The notes below the pieces were generated by a model, which did no database searches, was not told where the DNA came from, and saw only the letters and a list, made by a program, of their open reading frames with translations. Shown piece after piece: positions 19,802-29,511 of a stretch of DNA of 64,000 nt. The stretch comes from Arthrobacter sp. SPG23 (GTDB lineage Bacteria; Actinomycetota; Actinomycetes; Actinomycetales; Micrococcaceae). The translations under genes and the position numbers were made by a program. The stretch covers positions 284,156 to 348,155 of the forward strand of contig NZ_JYCN01000015.1 of the NCBI RefSeq assembly GCF_000876655.1, written 5' to 3'. Positions within the stretch are counted from its first letter, which is position 1. The number at the start of each line of letters is the position of its first letter.

Positions 19802-21615
19802 TCGAAACACCCCTAGCAGTGCCCGCCGGGGCGGCCAAGGTTTCCTTGTTCCGCAGGCTCCTGACCCACCCGACCGGTGTCGTTTCAATGGTCCTCCTTG
19901 TCCTGGTGGCGCTGGCGTCCGTCCTTGCGCCCCTGCTGGCAACCCACGACCCCAACACCGCGAGTGTCCAACATGTGCTGGCAAAGGCTGGCTCCGGGCA
20001 CATTCTGGGCGCAGACAGTGCCGGCCGCGACGTGTTAAGCCGGCTGCTCTTCGCGGGCCAGTTCAGCCTCGCCGGTGCCCTCCTCGCCCTCGCTGTGGCG
20101 CTTGTCCTCGGTGTCACCGCCGGCTTGGCCGCGGGGTACTACGGCGGCTGGTTTGACTCCGCGTCCTCATGGCTCACCGGACTGTTGATGGCACTTCCCG
20201 GCATGGTGGTGCTGCTGGCTGCCCGCGCTGTGGTTGGCCCGTCCATGTGGCTCTCGATGATGATCTTCGGTGTGCTGCTGTCGCCGGCGTTCTTCCGACT
20301 GGTGTACGCCTCGGTCACGGCGGTCCGCAACGAGCTGTATGTCGACGCAGCACGCGTCTCCGGGCTCAGCGACGTCCGGATCATCGGCCGCCACATCCTT
20401 ACCGTGGTCCGGGCACCTGTCATCATCCAGTCCGCCATGGTCCTCGGCATTGCCATCGCCATCCAGGCCGGCCTGGAGTTCCTCGGGTTGGGCGACAGGA
20501 ACATCCCCACATGGGGCAGCATGCTCAACGACGGCTTCATCAACATCTTCAAGTCGCCCACCCTGGTGCTGTGGCCTGCTCTGGTCATCGGGCTGGTGTG
20601 CATAGCGCTGACTCTGCTGGCTAACGCAATGCGCGACGAACTCGAACGCAGCCGCGGACCGGTCAAGAAGAGCCGCAAAGCTGCTGCAGCCGGGGCAGCA
20701 GCCGACGCCGAAGGTGCCGCCGAGAAACGCGGTGTTGCCGCCGTCGTCCACGCTGACGAACCGAATGAAGACGCCGGCGAGATCCTGTTGGAAGTCACTG
20801 ACCTGGGCGTCGGCTACGACCAGCCGGACGGTTCCACCACCCACGTGGTGAACCACGTAAACCTGACCGTCCGCCGCGGCGAAGTCCACGGCCTGGTGGG
20901 CGAATCCGGATCCGGCAAGACGCAGACCGCGTTCTCCATCCTCCGGCTCCTGCCGCAGGGCGGACGCATTACTGGCGGCTCCATATTCTTTGAGGGCAAG
21001 GATCTGGCTCAACTGTCCGAGAAGGAGATGACGAAGGTCCGCGGAAAACGCATCGCCTATATCCCGCAGGAACCCATGTCGAACCTGGATTCCGCCTTCA
21101 CCATCGGCAGCCAGCTCATGGAGCCCATGCGGGTCTGCCTGGGCATCTCCAAGGCCGAAGCCCGCAAACGGGCCCTGGCCCTGTTGGCGCGGGTGGGCAT
21201 CCCCAACCCGGAACGCACCTTCGACGCTTACCCGCACCAGATCTCCGGCGGCATGGCACAGCGCGTCCTGATCGCGGGGGCCGTCTCGTGCGAACCGGAC
21301 CTGCTCATCGCCGACGAACCGACTACCGCCCTCGACGTCACAGTGCAGGCCGAAGTCTTGAACCTGCTCCGCGAACTTCAGGACGAACTGAACATGGGCG
21401 TCATCCTGGTGACCCACAACTTCGGCGTGGTGGCCGACCTTTGCGACCGCGTCACGGTGATGCAGACCGGAAGGGTGGTGGAGACCGGACCCGTGCGCTC
21501 CATCTTCAACCACGCCCAACACCCGTACACCCGCCAGTTGCTCGGAGCGATTCTCGAGGACACGGCACCCCGCGGGCACTACACCCTCAAGGAATTGAAC
21601 GGAGTCACCTCATGA
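19798..21615 (+). CDS. ABC importer permease-ATPase fusion (DppC-DppD type)
   Basis: 605 aa, two proteins in one. Residues 1-about 290 are a DppC permease ([58 protein letters not shown]). Residues about 290-330 are an Ala/Lys-rich linker. Residues about 330-605 are an ATPase with Walker A GESGSGKT (about 368), signature ISGGMAQRV and Walker [13 protein letters not shown]. Such fusions are known in actinobacterial oligopeptide-type importers. It overlaps both neighbours by 4 bp. Confidence 0.88.
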   Translation: MIETPLAVPAGAAKVSLFRRLLTHPTGVVSMVLLVLVALASVLAPLLATHDPNTASVQHVLAKAGSGHILGADSAGRDVLSRLLFAGQFSLAGALLALAVALVLGVTAGLAAGYYGGWFDSASSWLTGLLMALPGMVVLLAARAVVGPSMWLSMMIFGVLLSPAFFRLVYASVTAVRNELYVDAARVSGLSDVRIIGRHILTVVRAPVIIQSAMVLGIAIAIQAGLEFLGLGDRNIPTWGSMLNDGFINIFKSPTLVLWPALVIGLVCIALTLLANAMRDELERSRGPVKKSRKAAAAGAAADAEGAAEKRGVAAVVHADEPNEDAGEILLEVTDLGVGYDQPDGSTTHVVNHVNLTVRRGEVHGLVGESGSGKTQTAFSILRLLPQGGRITGGSIFFEGKDLAQLSEKEMTKVRGKRIAYIPQEPMSNLDSAFTIGSQLMEPMRVCLGISKAEARKRALALLARVGIPNPERTFDAYPHQISGGMAQRVLIAGAVSCEPDLLIADEPTTALDVTVQAEVLNLLRELQDELNMGVILVTHNFGVVADLCDRVTVMQTGRVVETGPVRSIFNHAQHPYTRQLLGAILEDTAPRGHYTLKELNGVTS

Positions 21616-22472
21616 CAGATGCCCTGCTCGATATTAAGGACGTCGTGGTCGAATACCCCTCCAAGGGTTTCCGTAAGGAACCGTTCAAGGCGCTCAAGGG
21701 CGTGTCCTTGGACATCCGGCAGGGGGAGACCGTGGGCCTGGTGGGTGAATCCGGGTCCGGCAAGACCACCCTCGGCCGCGCCGTGCTGGGACTTGCACCG
21801 GTAACCGGCGGCAGCATCAAGTACCGCGGCCAGGAAATCTCCAAGGCCACCCGGGCCCGGCGCAGGGACCTCAGCCATGAGATCCAGGTCGTCTTCCAGG
21901 ACCCCTATACGTCGCTGAACCCGTCCATGACCATCGAGCAGATCCTCACCGAACCGCTCACCGTCCGCAAAGTGGGGCGTCGGGCCGCTAACGAGCGCGT
22001 AGCCGAGCTCCTGGACCAGGTGCGGCTGCCACCAGGTGCCGCGCACCGGCTGCCACGGGAATTCTCCGGCGGCCAGCGCCAGCGTGTCGCCATTGCCCGT
22101 GCCCTGGCCCTGGACCCGAAGCTGATCGTGTGCGACGAGCCTGTCTCTGCCTTGGACCTCTCCACCCAGGCCCGCGTTATGGAACTGTTCATCGAGATTC
22201 AGGAACGCATCGGGGTGGCCTACCTCTTTGTCTCTCACGACCTCGCCGTTGTCCGGCACCTCAGCCACCGTGTGGCCGTGATGTACCACGGCGAGATTGT
22301 CGAATGGGGCGGCGGCGAACAGGTCACCGGAGCGCCGGAACATCCCTACACGCAGCGGCTGTTCATGGCTGCGCCGATCCCTGATCCCGACCGGCAGGCT
22401 CAACACCGCGCCGACAGGCTACGGCTGCTGGAACTACAGCGCGAACAAGACGTTCAGGCCAGCGTCGTCTGA
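21612..22472 (+). CDS. ABC importer ATPase (DppF-like)
   Basis: 286 aa from the ATG at 21612 overlapping the fusion gene's TGA. Walker [11 protein letters not shown]-loop QVVFQDPYTSLNPSMTI, signature FSGGQRQRVAIARAL, Walker B LIVCDEPVSALD, and the C-terminal oligopeptide-transporter motif (APEHPYTQRLFMAAPIPDP). It completes the importer as the second ATPase subunit. Confidence 0.9.
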   Translation: MTDALLDIKDVVVEYPSKGFRKEPFKALKGVSLDIRQGETVGLVGESGSGKTTLGRAVLGLAPVTGGSIKYRGQEISKATRARRRDLSHEIQVVFQDPYTSLNPSMTIEQILTEPLTVRKVGRRAANERVAELLDQVRLPPGAAHRLPREFSGGQRQRVAIARALALDPKLIVCDEPVSALDLSTQARVMELFIEIQERIGVAYLFVSHDLAVVRHLSHRVAVMYHGEIVEWGGGEQVTGAPEHPYTQRLFMAAPIPDPDRQAQHRADRLRLLELQREQDVQASVV

Positions 22473-22528
22473 CCGGCATCCACCTGAGCATCGACACGTC
22501 CTACGCACCGACAGCCAAGAAAGCCACC

Positions 22529-25018
22529 ATGGAAACCATCACTTCCGATACCCGCGCCACTGATGAGAGCGCAACCGGCGGGCGGCTCACGGCCCTCCTG
22601 GCTGAACTCAGCCTCGAGGAAAAGGTCCGGTTATTGACCGGCCGTGACTTTTGGACCACGTGGCCGATCGCAAAGATCGGTCTGCGCCGGATGCTGTTCT
22701 CAGACGGCCCCACAGGCGTCCGTGGCGAGGCCTGGGATGAGCGCGAACCGTCCATGAACTTTCCCTCGGCCGCAGCGATCAGCTCTTCCTGGGACCCGGC
22801 GATCGCGGACCGGCTTGGTGCCGCGTCCGCTGTCGAGGCCCGTCGCAAAGGCGTGGACGTTGTTCTGGGACCTACCATCAACCTGCACCGCTCGCCGCTG
22901 GGGGGCCGGCACTTCGAGGCGTTTAGCGAGGACCCCGTCTTAACGGCTGAGCTTGCCGCCGCCTACGTGGCCGGTGTGCAGCGCAATGGCGTGGCCGCTA
23001 CCCCGAAGCACTACATCGCCAACGATTCCGAAACGGACCGCTTCACCGTGGACGTGAAGGTTGGCGACCGGCCCCTGCGCGAGATCTACCTTCTCGCATT
23101 TGAAAAGGCCATCGTCGAGTCCAAGGCGTGGCTGGTGATGAGCGCCTACAACTCCATCAATGGCACAACCGCCACTGAGCACGGCCTGCTGGAAACCCCG
23201 CTGAATAGCGAGTGGGGCTTTGACGGCGTGGTTATCAGCGACTGGACGGCCGTCCGCAGCGTCAACAGCGCCATCGCGTCCCAGGACCTGGCCATGCCCG
23301 GCCCCGAGGGGCCCTGGGGCGCGGCCCTGGTGGTGGCCGTCAAGTGCGGCCGGGTTCCCGAGGCCGCCATCGACCGCAAGGTGCTCCGGATCCTGCAGCT
23401 CGCCGCCCGTGTTGGCGCACTGGAAGGCTTCGACGCCGTCCAGCCCCATCCGGCAGACCGGGAAGACCTCATCGCGTTTGCCCGCGGAGCTTCCGCAGCC
23501 GGGACAGTGATGGTGAAGAACGACGGCGTGCTGCCGCTGGCGCAGGCCGCGCTCGGCAAAGTGGCGGTGATCGGGCACAACGCCCGCTATGCCCGGACCC
23601 AGGGCGGCGGCTCCGCCACCGTGGTGCCGGAAAAGATCGTCAGCCCGCTCGACGGGATTCGCGCCGCTTTCGGTCCGGACAACGTCAGTTACAGCGTCGG
23701 CGCCGTGGTGCAGGAAGGCATCACGGAGCTTCCCTTGGATCAGATCACCAACCCGGTCACCGGCGCTCCCGGAGTGCGGGTCCGGTTCCTCGATGCGAGT
23801 GGCGGAGAACTCTTTGCAGAGCACCGACGCTCCACCGCGTTGGTGTGGTTCGGCGGGGACGCGCCCATCGCGGCGTCTTCCACGGTCCAGTTCCACACTC
23901 TCTTTACCCCGGAAGAAACCGGACCGGTCCGGCTGGGATTCTCCACCGTGGGTCACGGCCGGATCTTCGTGGACGGCGTACTGGCCCGCGAAGCAACCAT
24001 CGAGGCTGCCGGCACGGACTTAGGAGCGGCGTTTCTTGCCCCGCCATCCGCCTCGGTCGAGATCCGGGGGACGGCAGGGGTGCAGTTGCAAGTCCGGATC
24101 GAACTCGACCTTGCGAACCGTTCCGGTGCCCTGGCCAACGCGCTGGCCGTCACCTTCGGCGTGGAAGCGGACAACAGCCACCCCGACGCCCTGATCGACG
24201 AGGCTGTCGAGGCGGCCCGCGCAGCCGACGTCGCCGTCGTTGTCGTAGGTACGAACTCCAGCGTCGAATCAGAAGGCTACGACCGTACCTCCCTGGAAAT
24301 GCCGGGCCTGCAGGACCGCTTGGTCCACGCCGTGGCCGCCGCCAACCCCCGCACCGTAGTCATCGTTAACTCCGGCGCCCCGGTCCTGCTGCCTTGGCGG
24401 GACGAAGTGGGCGCAATCCTGATCGGCTACTTCGGCGGCCAGGAATTCGGGCACGCCCTCACCGATATCCTGACCGGCGCTACCGAACCCGGCGGCCGCC
24501 TCCCCACAACCTGGCCCGCCAGCCTGCGCGATGTACCCGTCATTAACGTCACCCCGGAGGCAGACGGAACGCTGACCTACGACGAAGGCATCCACATCGG
24601 CTACCGGGCCTGGCTCAAAGCCGGCACTAAGCCCGCGTACGAATTTGGCTTCGGACTCGGCTACACCGACTGGGCTCTTGACGGCGTCAGCGTCCCCGGC
24701 TCCGCTGCTCCCGGCTCCGTCGTCCCCCTCACGGTTACCTTGACCAACTCAGGGGTGCGGTCCGGCAAGAACGTGGTCCAGGTTTATGCCGAAAAGCCCG
24801 GTTCCGCCGTCGACCGCCCCGTTCGCTGGCTCGTTGCCTCCACCCCCGTCTGGGCCGAGCCAGGTGAAACCATCACCGCTGAGCTGCAGCTGCCCACCCG
24901 GCTCCTGGCCTACTGGGACAACGGCTGGATCTACGAACCCGGCGAATACACCCTTCGCATCGGCACGTCCGTCACAGCCCTGCCGCTCGAAACCACTCTG
25001 GAACTGATTCGAAACTGA
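22529..25018 (+). CDS. Glycoside hydrolase family 3 beta-glucosidase with PA14 insert
   Basis: 829 aa. The GH3 N-terminal barrel holds the nucleophile D238 in VVISDWTAV and the substrate-binding ATPKHYIANDSETDR. A PA14-like domain is inserted at about residues 415-530 (FLDASGGELFAEHRR to LGFSTVGHGRIFVDG). It is followed by the second GH3 domain (VVVVGTNSSVESEGYDRTSLEMPG) and a fibronectin-III-like C-terminus. No signal peptide, so it is cytoplasmic and acts on an imported glycoside. It lies 56 bp after the importer operon. Confidence 0.9.
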   Translation: METITSDTRATDESATGGRLTALLAELSLEEKVRLLTGRDFWTTWPIAKIGLRRMLFSDGPTGVRGEAWDEREPSMNFPSAAAISSSWDPAIADRLGAASAVEARRKGVDVVLGPTINLHRSPLGGRHFEAFSEDPVLTAELAAAYVAGVQRNGVAATPKHYIANDSETDRFTVDVKVGDRPLREIYLLAFEKAIVESKAWLVMSAYNSINGTTATEHGLLETPLNSEWGFDGVVISDWTAVRSVNSAIASQDLAMPGPEGPWGAALVVAVKCGRVPEAAIDRKVLRILQLAARVGALEGFDAVQPHPADREDLIAFARGASAAGTVMVKNDGVLPLAQAALGKVAVIGHNARYARTQGGGSATVVPEKIVSPLDGIRAAFGPDNVSYSVGAVVQEGITELPLDQITNPVTGAPGVRVRFLDASGGELFAEHRRSTALVWFGGDAPIAASSTVQFHTLFTPEETGPVRLGFSTVGHGRIFVDGVLAREATIEAAGTDLGAAFLAPPSASVEIRGTAGVQLQVRIELDLANRSGALANALAVTFGVEADNSHPDALIDEAVEAARAADVAVVVVGTNSSVESEGYDRTSLEMPGLQDRLVHAVAAANPRTVVIVNSGAPVLLPWRDEVGAILIGYFGGQEFGHALTDILTGATEPGGRLPTTWPASLRDVPVINVTPEADGTLTYDEGIHIGYRAWLKAGTKPAYEFGFGLGYTDWALDGVSVPGSAAPGSVVPLTVTLTNSGVRSGKNVVQVYAEKPGSAVDRPVRWLVASTPVWAEPGETITAELQLPTRLLAYWDNGWIYEPGEYTLRIGTSVTALPLETTLELIRN

Positions 25019-25056
25019 GCATTTCTCAACGACTGAATAGGGAGAAAATCAAAGAT

Positions 25057-26004
25057 ATGGGCGAGAGCAGCACGGAAACCCAGAACACCCTCGACGCCAG
25101 GCAGTTGATACGCGAGGTGGAGCTGAATGGACCTCCTCCTGATCTTCGTAGCGACACCGACAACGAGTCGTTACTGACCATTTACCCGGAGCTGGCTGCT
25201 GTGTCGACGCTCGATATTGCGGTCCCCGTTTCTGAGGCTGGCGTTCCAGGACGGCTCTATCGTGCACCCGGCGTAGCGTCCGCCGGGTTCGTCTGGGTCC
25301 ACGGCGGCGCGTTTATTGCCGGAGACCTGAACATGCCGGAGGCCCACTGGGTGAGCCTGCATCTGGCGTCCCAAGGCATCTCGGTGCTCTCGCTTGACTA
25401 CCGCAAGGCACTTCACGGGATGACGTACCCCGAACCGTCAAACGACGTCCTGGCCGGGTGGCTTTGGGCACTTGAAAATGTTAGTGAGTTCGGGCTGGAA
25501 ACCGCGGAAGACCTTCACCTCGGCGGGGCGAGCGCGGGGGCCGCCCTGACTGCCGCGCTGACCGGACGGCTCAGGGACGGTGCAGGGAAAATGCCTGCGT
25601 CCTTGGTGCTCGCCTACCCCCTTGTCCACGCCAAGCTTCCCCCGATCAGTGAGGAGCTCATGGCGAAGATTGAGGGCATTCCGGCGGAATTGGTTTTTAC
25701 GCCGGAGTTCGTCCGCGAAGTGAATCTCAATTTCGCTGGCAGCGAGGACAATTTTGGAGATCCTCACGCCTTTGCCGGAGTCGGCAGCCTTGTTGGATTT
25801 CCCCCTGTCTACATCATCAATTCCGAGGCCGACACCCTGCGTGCATCGGGAGAATTGTTCGCGGCTCAATTGGAGGCGGCAGGAGTTCCCGTCCGGGTGG
25901 AAATCGAACCCGGAAGTACCCATGGACACCTGGACCACCCTCACTCCGCCCCTGGCAGGAATTCTGTCCACCGGATGGTCCGGTGGCTTCGTGAAAGGTA
26001 CTGA
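25057..26004 (+). CDS. HSL-type alpha/beta hydrolase (esterase)
   Basis: 315 aa. Oxyanion motif HGGAF (residues 82-86, a variant of HGGGF), nucleophile S159 in GGASAGAAL, Asp in INSEADTLRASGE and His in STHGHLDHP. Hormone-sensitive-lipase family (acetyl-esterase branch). It follows the beta-glucosidase by 38 bp and precedes the serine hydrolase by 3 bp, so it may deacylate an imported acylated glycoside. Confidence 0.85.
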   Translation: MGESSTETQNTLDARQLIREVELNGPPPDLRSDTDNESLLTIYPELAAVSTLDIAVPVSEAGVPGRLYRAPGVASAGFVWVHGGAFIAGDLNMPEAHWVSLHLASQGISVLSLDYRKALHGMTYPEPSNDVLAGWLWALENVSEFGLETAEDLHLGGASAGAALTAALTGRLRDGAGKMPASLVLAYPLVHAKLPPISEELMAKIEGIPAELVFTPEFVREVNLNFAGSEDNFGDPHAFAGVGSLVGFPPVYIINSEADTLRASGELFAAQLEAAGVPVRVEIEPGSTHGHLDHPHSAPGRNSVHRMVRWLRERY

Positions 26005-26007
26005 GCT

Positions 26008-27174
26008 ATGCCCGCCGTCACGGCACCAACCCGCAATCAGTCCACAGGCACCGTAGCACCCGGTTTCGAAGCGGTACGCGATGAATTCGATGCATACCTG
26101 TCCGAAGACCCGAACTACAGCGCCCAGCTGGCCGTCTACTGGAAGGACCAACTTGTGGTCGATCTGGTTGGAGGAGACGGACTTACTGCCGACACAATCA
26201 CAGGAACGTTCTCCGCAACAAAAGGCGTCGCAGCCATCACGCTGGGGACGTTGATTGGATCGGGTGAACTCGATCTGGATCAAACCGTGGCTCACTACTG
26301 GCCGGAATTCAGTGCCCACGGGAAGGGTGCGATCCTCGTCCGCGAGCTGCTGTCGCACCAGGCCGGGCTCGTCAACGTGGACGGCGGGCTGGCCGATGCC
26401 GACATCCTTGACTCGAACCTCGCCGCGCCAAAGCTTGCCGAACAGCGGCCGTTCTGGCGCCCCGGTACCGCTTTCGGCTACCACGGCCTGACCATCGGCA
26501 CCTTCATGGAGGAGCTGGTACGGCGCATCACGGGCCAATCCCTGCAGGAACTCTACGATGCCGCCGTCCGCGCACCTCGCGCCATCGATTTCTGGCTCGG
26601 CCTGCCGGCGTCCCACGAGAACCGGTTCGAAGCGCTCCGTCCGGCGCATCCAACGGCCGAACAGCTGGCAACGATGAGCCAAAGCCCGATGTCGCCGGAC
26701 GGCCTGGGCGCCCTGATGTTCAACGGTGTCAACAATATTGTGCCGCCGAACCTCGGGCCCTACTCACCCAATCTGCGCGAAGTACGGGCCGCCGGACCAG
26801 CCGCATTAGGTGGCATTGGATCGGCGAGAGGACTCGCGCAGGTTTATGCCGCCGCCATTGGCCTGACAGGGGAGGCGCTTCTTGACCCCGATACTCTCGC
26901 CGCAATGGGGCAGCAGCAAGTGTGGGGCGTCGACCGGGTCCTGAACTTCCCGACGGCGTTTGGGGTCGTGTTCATGAAGCCTCGCCCCGGCAGTGATTTC
27001 GGCAGCTTCCAAGCGGTGGGACATGATGGGGCTGGCGGGGCTCTGGGATATGCAGACCCCCTCTACGATGTCAGCTTCGGCTACATACCTTTGCAGATGC
27101 AACTCCCTGGCGGCGCCGATGCCAGGGCGCTTTACCTCTCGCAAACTGTGCGTACCGCGATACGCCAAAGCTAG
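26008..27174 (+). CDS. Class C beta-lactamase-like serine hydrolase
   Basis: 388 aa. SxxK catalytic motif S69-ATK-72 (FSATKGVAA), and a Tyr motif in FGYHGLTIG (around residue 154) where true beta-lactamases have YxN. HxG-like DGAGGALGYADP lies near the C-terminus. This resembles EstB-type esterases rather than a resistance enzyme, and there is no signal peptide. Last gene before a bidirectional terminator. Confidence 0.85.
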   Translation: MPAVTAPTRNQSTGTVAPGFEAVRDEFDAYLSEDPNYSAQLAVYWKDQLVVDLVGGDGLTADTITGTFSATKGVAAITLGTLIGSGELDLDQTVAHYWPEFSAHGKGAILVRELLSHQAGLVNVDGGLADADILDSNLAAPKLAEQRPFWRPGTAFGYHGLTIGTFMEELVRRITGQSLQELYDAAVRAPRAIDFWLGLPASHENRFEALRPAHPTAEQLATMSQSPMSPDGLGALMFNGVNNIVPPNLGPYSPNLREVRAAGPAALGGIGSARGLAQVYAAAIGLTGEALLDPDTLAAMGQQQVWGVDRVLNFPTAFGVVFMKPRPGSDFGSFQAVGHDGAGGALGYADPLYDVSFGYIPLQMQLPGGADARALYLSQTVRTAIRQS

Positions 27175-27230
27175 AGGGCATGTGCCTGCTGATGCGGTGT
27201 GTGGCCTTGACGGACCCTGAACAACAGCAA

Positions 27231-27270
27231 ACAGCGACGGCCACCCGCAAAAGCGGGTGGCCGTCGCTGT
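27231..27270. terminator. Bidirectional intrinsic terminator
   Basis: Perfect 18-bp stem (27231-27248 with 27253-27270) and an AAAA loop, lying between the convergent serine hydrolase and adenylate kinase genes. Serves both transcripts. Confidence 0.85.
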
Positions 27271-27298
27271 TAGGTGCCTTCCACACGGATGTTCTTTG

Positions 27299-27877
27299 CT
27301 AAGCTGCCTGCGCTGCCTTGATGGCCCGCATCACGCGGTCGGTGACTTCGTCGATGGCGCCGATGCCGTCAACCTGGGTCAGGATGCCGCGCTCGGCATA
27401 CTTGGCCACAACGGCCTCGGTCTGCTCGTGGTAGAGATCCAGCCGGTGGCGGATGACGGCTTCATTGTCATCGCTGCGGCCGGTTTCCTTGGCACGGCCC
27501 AGGAGGCGGTGCACCAGTTCCTCGTCATCGGCGGTCAACTGCAGGACAACGTCCAGCTTCTGCTCACCGTTGGCGAGGATCTCATCGAGGTAGTCCACCT
27601 GCGAAGTGGTGCGCGGGTAACCGTCCAGCAGGAAGCCGCCGTCGACGTCGTCCTCGCTCAGGCGGTCGCGCACCATCTTGTTGGTGACGCTGTCCGGCAC
27701 GAAATCGCCGGCATCCATGTACTTCTTGGCCTCCACGCCCAGCGGCGTCTCACCCTTGACGTTGGTGCGGAAGATATCGCCGGTTGAGATCGCAACGACG
27801 CCGAGGCGCTCGGAGATCCGATCCGCCTGCGTTCCCTTGCCGGACCCGGGAGGTCCGATAATCAACATTCTCGTCAT
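27299..27877 (-). CDS. adk: Adenylate kinase
   Basis: 192 aa short-lid actinobacterial type. P-loop GPPGSGKGTQ, AMP-site STGDIFR and LLDGYPRT, and a short lid segment GRAKETGRSDDNEAVIRHRLDLY. Converts AMP + ATP to two ADP. In most actinobacteria adk sits in the secY-adk-map ribosomal locus. Here it ends the salicylate/gentisate operon, 51 bp after the maleylpyruvate isomerase gene, with its own RBS (GAAGGG). It may be a second copy that recycles AMP released by the AMP-forming ligase at 30642-32315 (inference). Confidence 0.92.
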   Translation of the reverse strand: MTRMLIIGPPGSGKGTQADRISERLGVVAISTGDIFRTNVKGETPLGVEAKKYMDAGDFVPDSVTNKMVRDRLSEDDVDGGFLLDGYPRTTSQVDYLDEILANGEQKLDVVLQLTADDEELVHRLLGRAKETGRSDDNEAVIRHRLDLYHEQTEAVVAKYAERGILTQVDGIGAIDEVTDRVMRAIKAAQAA

Positions 27878-27928
27878 CGCAAAAGCCCTTCGTAGTGACG
27901 TTGTTGTAGCTGCGCGTCTATCCGGGCG

Positions 27929-28684
27929 CTAGATCCATTTGGGTGCTGCAGGCACAGGACTGCCGGCGCTCGACCCGAGAACCTCCACACCCTGGGTGCC
28001 GCGGCCGGTGGCCCATTGGGTGATGGCAGCGAGCGGGCCGGAGATGACTGTTGGTGTTGCGGCGCCGGTGTCGCCGAACGTCATCGCGTCCGGCTGGTCG
28101 GTGACTCTGATGAGCAGTCCGGTGTCGGTGCCTCGGGTGTGCCAGGCGCCGGTGATGTCTTTGAGCAGGCGTGTCAGGACCGGGGCGGGGATGTCGTTGA
28201 AGGTTGCGCCGTTGTCCAGGTCCACGGCGTGGACCCAGACTTCGCGGGTCCGCATCCACACGGTTTCCTCGGCCGGGACGATCCGGCCCTGGGCTGTTTT
28301 GACTTTGTGGTGCCAGGCTTCTGCCGGGAGGTCCCGCCATTCGACGTTCAGGTGCACCGCGGAGTGGTCGAACAGGTGCCGCAACGCGATCGGCGGAAGG
28401 GTCGCACCGAAGTTGATTTCGTGGTCCCGCACCGACGTGGAGGCGTACATGGGCGTCTCCACGCCGGTCGCTGCCCACTCGATGAGCCGCGCGATGGCCC
28501 GCGCGTTGTAGCCGATGTGGGCCGTGACGTGCCGGCGGGTCCAGCCCGGCAGCAGCGAATCCCCGTCAAGGTCCGCGTCGGAGAGCTCGTTGAGCTTGCG
28601 GGCAAAGAACGCCGTGCCCCGCCGTGCCTGCAGCAAACCCTCAAGGAGGACCGGGTCCGTGGTCTGGTCGGCGCGGGCGACCAT
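27929..28684 (-). CDS. Mycothiol-dependent maleylpyruvate isomerase
   Basis: 251 aa MDMPI-fold protein. Candidate zinc ligands H52 or H56 (RHVTAHIGYNARA), E148 and H152 (TREVWVHAVDL) match the arrangement in the Corynebacterium glutamicum enzyme NCgl2918. Converts maleylpyruvate, the gentisate ring-cleavage product, to fumarylpyruvate using mycothiol, which also supports an actinobacterial host. Start and stop interlock with the fumarylpyruvate hydrolase gene (TGATG). Confidence 0.88.
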   Translation of the reverse strand: MVARADQTTDPVLLEGLLQARRGTAFFARKLNELSDADLDGDSLLPGWTRRHVTAHIGYNARAIARLIEWAATGVETPMYASTSVRDHEINFGATLPPIALRHLFDHSAVHLNVEWRDLPAEAWHHKVKTAQGRIVPAEETVWMRTREVWVHAVDLDNGATFNDIPAPVLTRLLKDITGAWHTRGTDTGLLIRVTDQPDAMTFGDTGAATPTVISGPLAAITQWATGRGTQGVEVLGSSAGSPVPAAPKWI

Positions 28685-29511
28685 CAGGCTTCCTTGACCA
28701 CGCGGTTGCTCAGCTGGCCCAGGCCCTCGATGGTGGTGACCAGGATCTGGCCTTCCTGCAGGTAGCGCTTGGGATCCTGGGCGTGTCCCACACCGCCCGG
28801 AGTGCCGGTCGCGATCACATCGCCGGGGTTCAGCGTGATGATCGTGGAGATATAGGAGACCAGGAACTCCGGGGTGAACACGAGGTCCCCGGTCGGGGTG
28901 CTCTGCTGGACCTCACCGTCCACGGCCGAGGTCATCAGCGGCCCTGCGGTGAACTCATCCTGCGTGACAAGGGCGGGGCCGAACGGGGTGGAGTTCTCCC
29001 AGGTCTTGCCCTGGAGCCACTGGATGGTGCGGAACTGGTAGTCACGCATGGACACATCGTTCAGCACCGAGTACCCGGCGATGTAATCCTTGGCGTCGGC
29101 TTCGCTGATCCGGCGGCCCTTCTTGCCGATCACCACGGCGAGTTCGGCTTCCCAGTCCACGGTGTCCGATTCCTGCGGCAGCGCCAGGTCATCGTTCGGG
29201 CCGATCAGGGATTCCTGGTACTTCGCGAACAGGGTGGGGAACTCCGGGATTTCCCGGCCCATTTCCTTGATGTGGTTGCGGTAGTTGTGGCCCACGCAGA
29301 TAATCTTCCCCGGGAACGGAACCACCGGGGCGAGGTCCGCGCCCTCGACCGGGTGCGTCGCGCCGTTCGCGGCGGCGGCGATGGACTCCCAGGCGGAATC
29401 CTTCAGGAGCGCTCCCACATCGGAGAACCCGTCGATTTCGGTCAGGGTGGTCCCGTCCTGGCGGACAGCCCGGGTCGTGCCGTTCGCGGTGCGGAGGGTG
29501 AGGAGTCTCAT
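28684..29511 (-). CDS. Fumarylpyruvate hydrolase (FAH family)
   Basis: 275 aa. Metal ligands E121-x-E123 in DTVDWEAELAVVIGKKGR and the Asp in SVLNDVSMRDYQ, plus ICVGHNYRNHIKEMG, identify the FAH family. Hydrolyses fumarylpyruvate to fumarate and pyruvate, the last gentisate-pathway step. The start overlaps the dioxygenase stop by 4 bp. Confidence 0.9.
   Translation of the reverse strand: MRLLTLRTANGTTRAVRQDGTTLTEIDGFSDVGALLKDSAWESIAAAANGATHPVEGADLAPVVPFPGKIICVGHNYRNHIKEMGREIPEFPTLFAKYQESLIGPNDDLALPQESDTVDWEAELAVVIGKKGRRISEADAKDYIAGYSVLNDVSMRDYQFRTIQWLQGKTWENSTPFGPALVTQDEFTAGPLMTSAVDGEVQQSTPTGDLVFTPEFLVSYISTIITLNPGDVIATGTPGGVGHAQDPKRYLQEGQILVTTIEGLGQLSNRVVKEA

Noticed and set aside
20167..21579. 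Long minus-strand open frame of about 470 codons
   Set aside because: Lies opposite the ABC fusion gene whose domains are all recognisable; an artefact of GC-rich third positions.
26008..27174. Beta-lactamase resistance gene
   Set aside because: It has SxxK but lacks the YxN motif and a signal peptide; fits an EstB-type esterase better.
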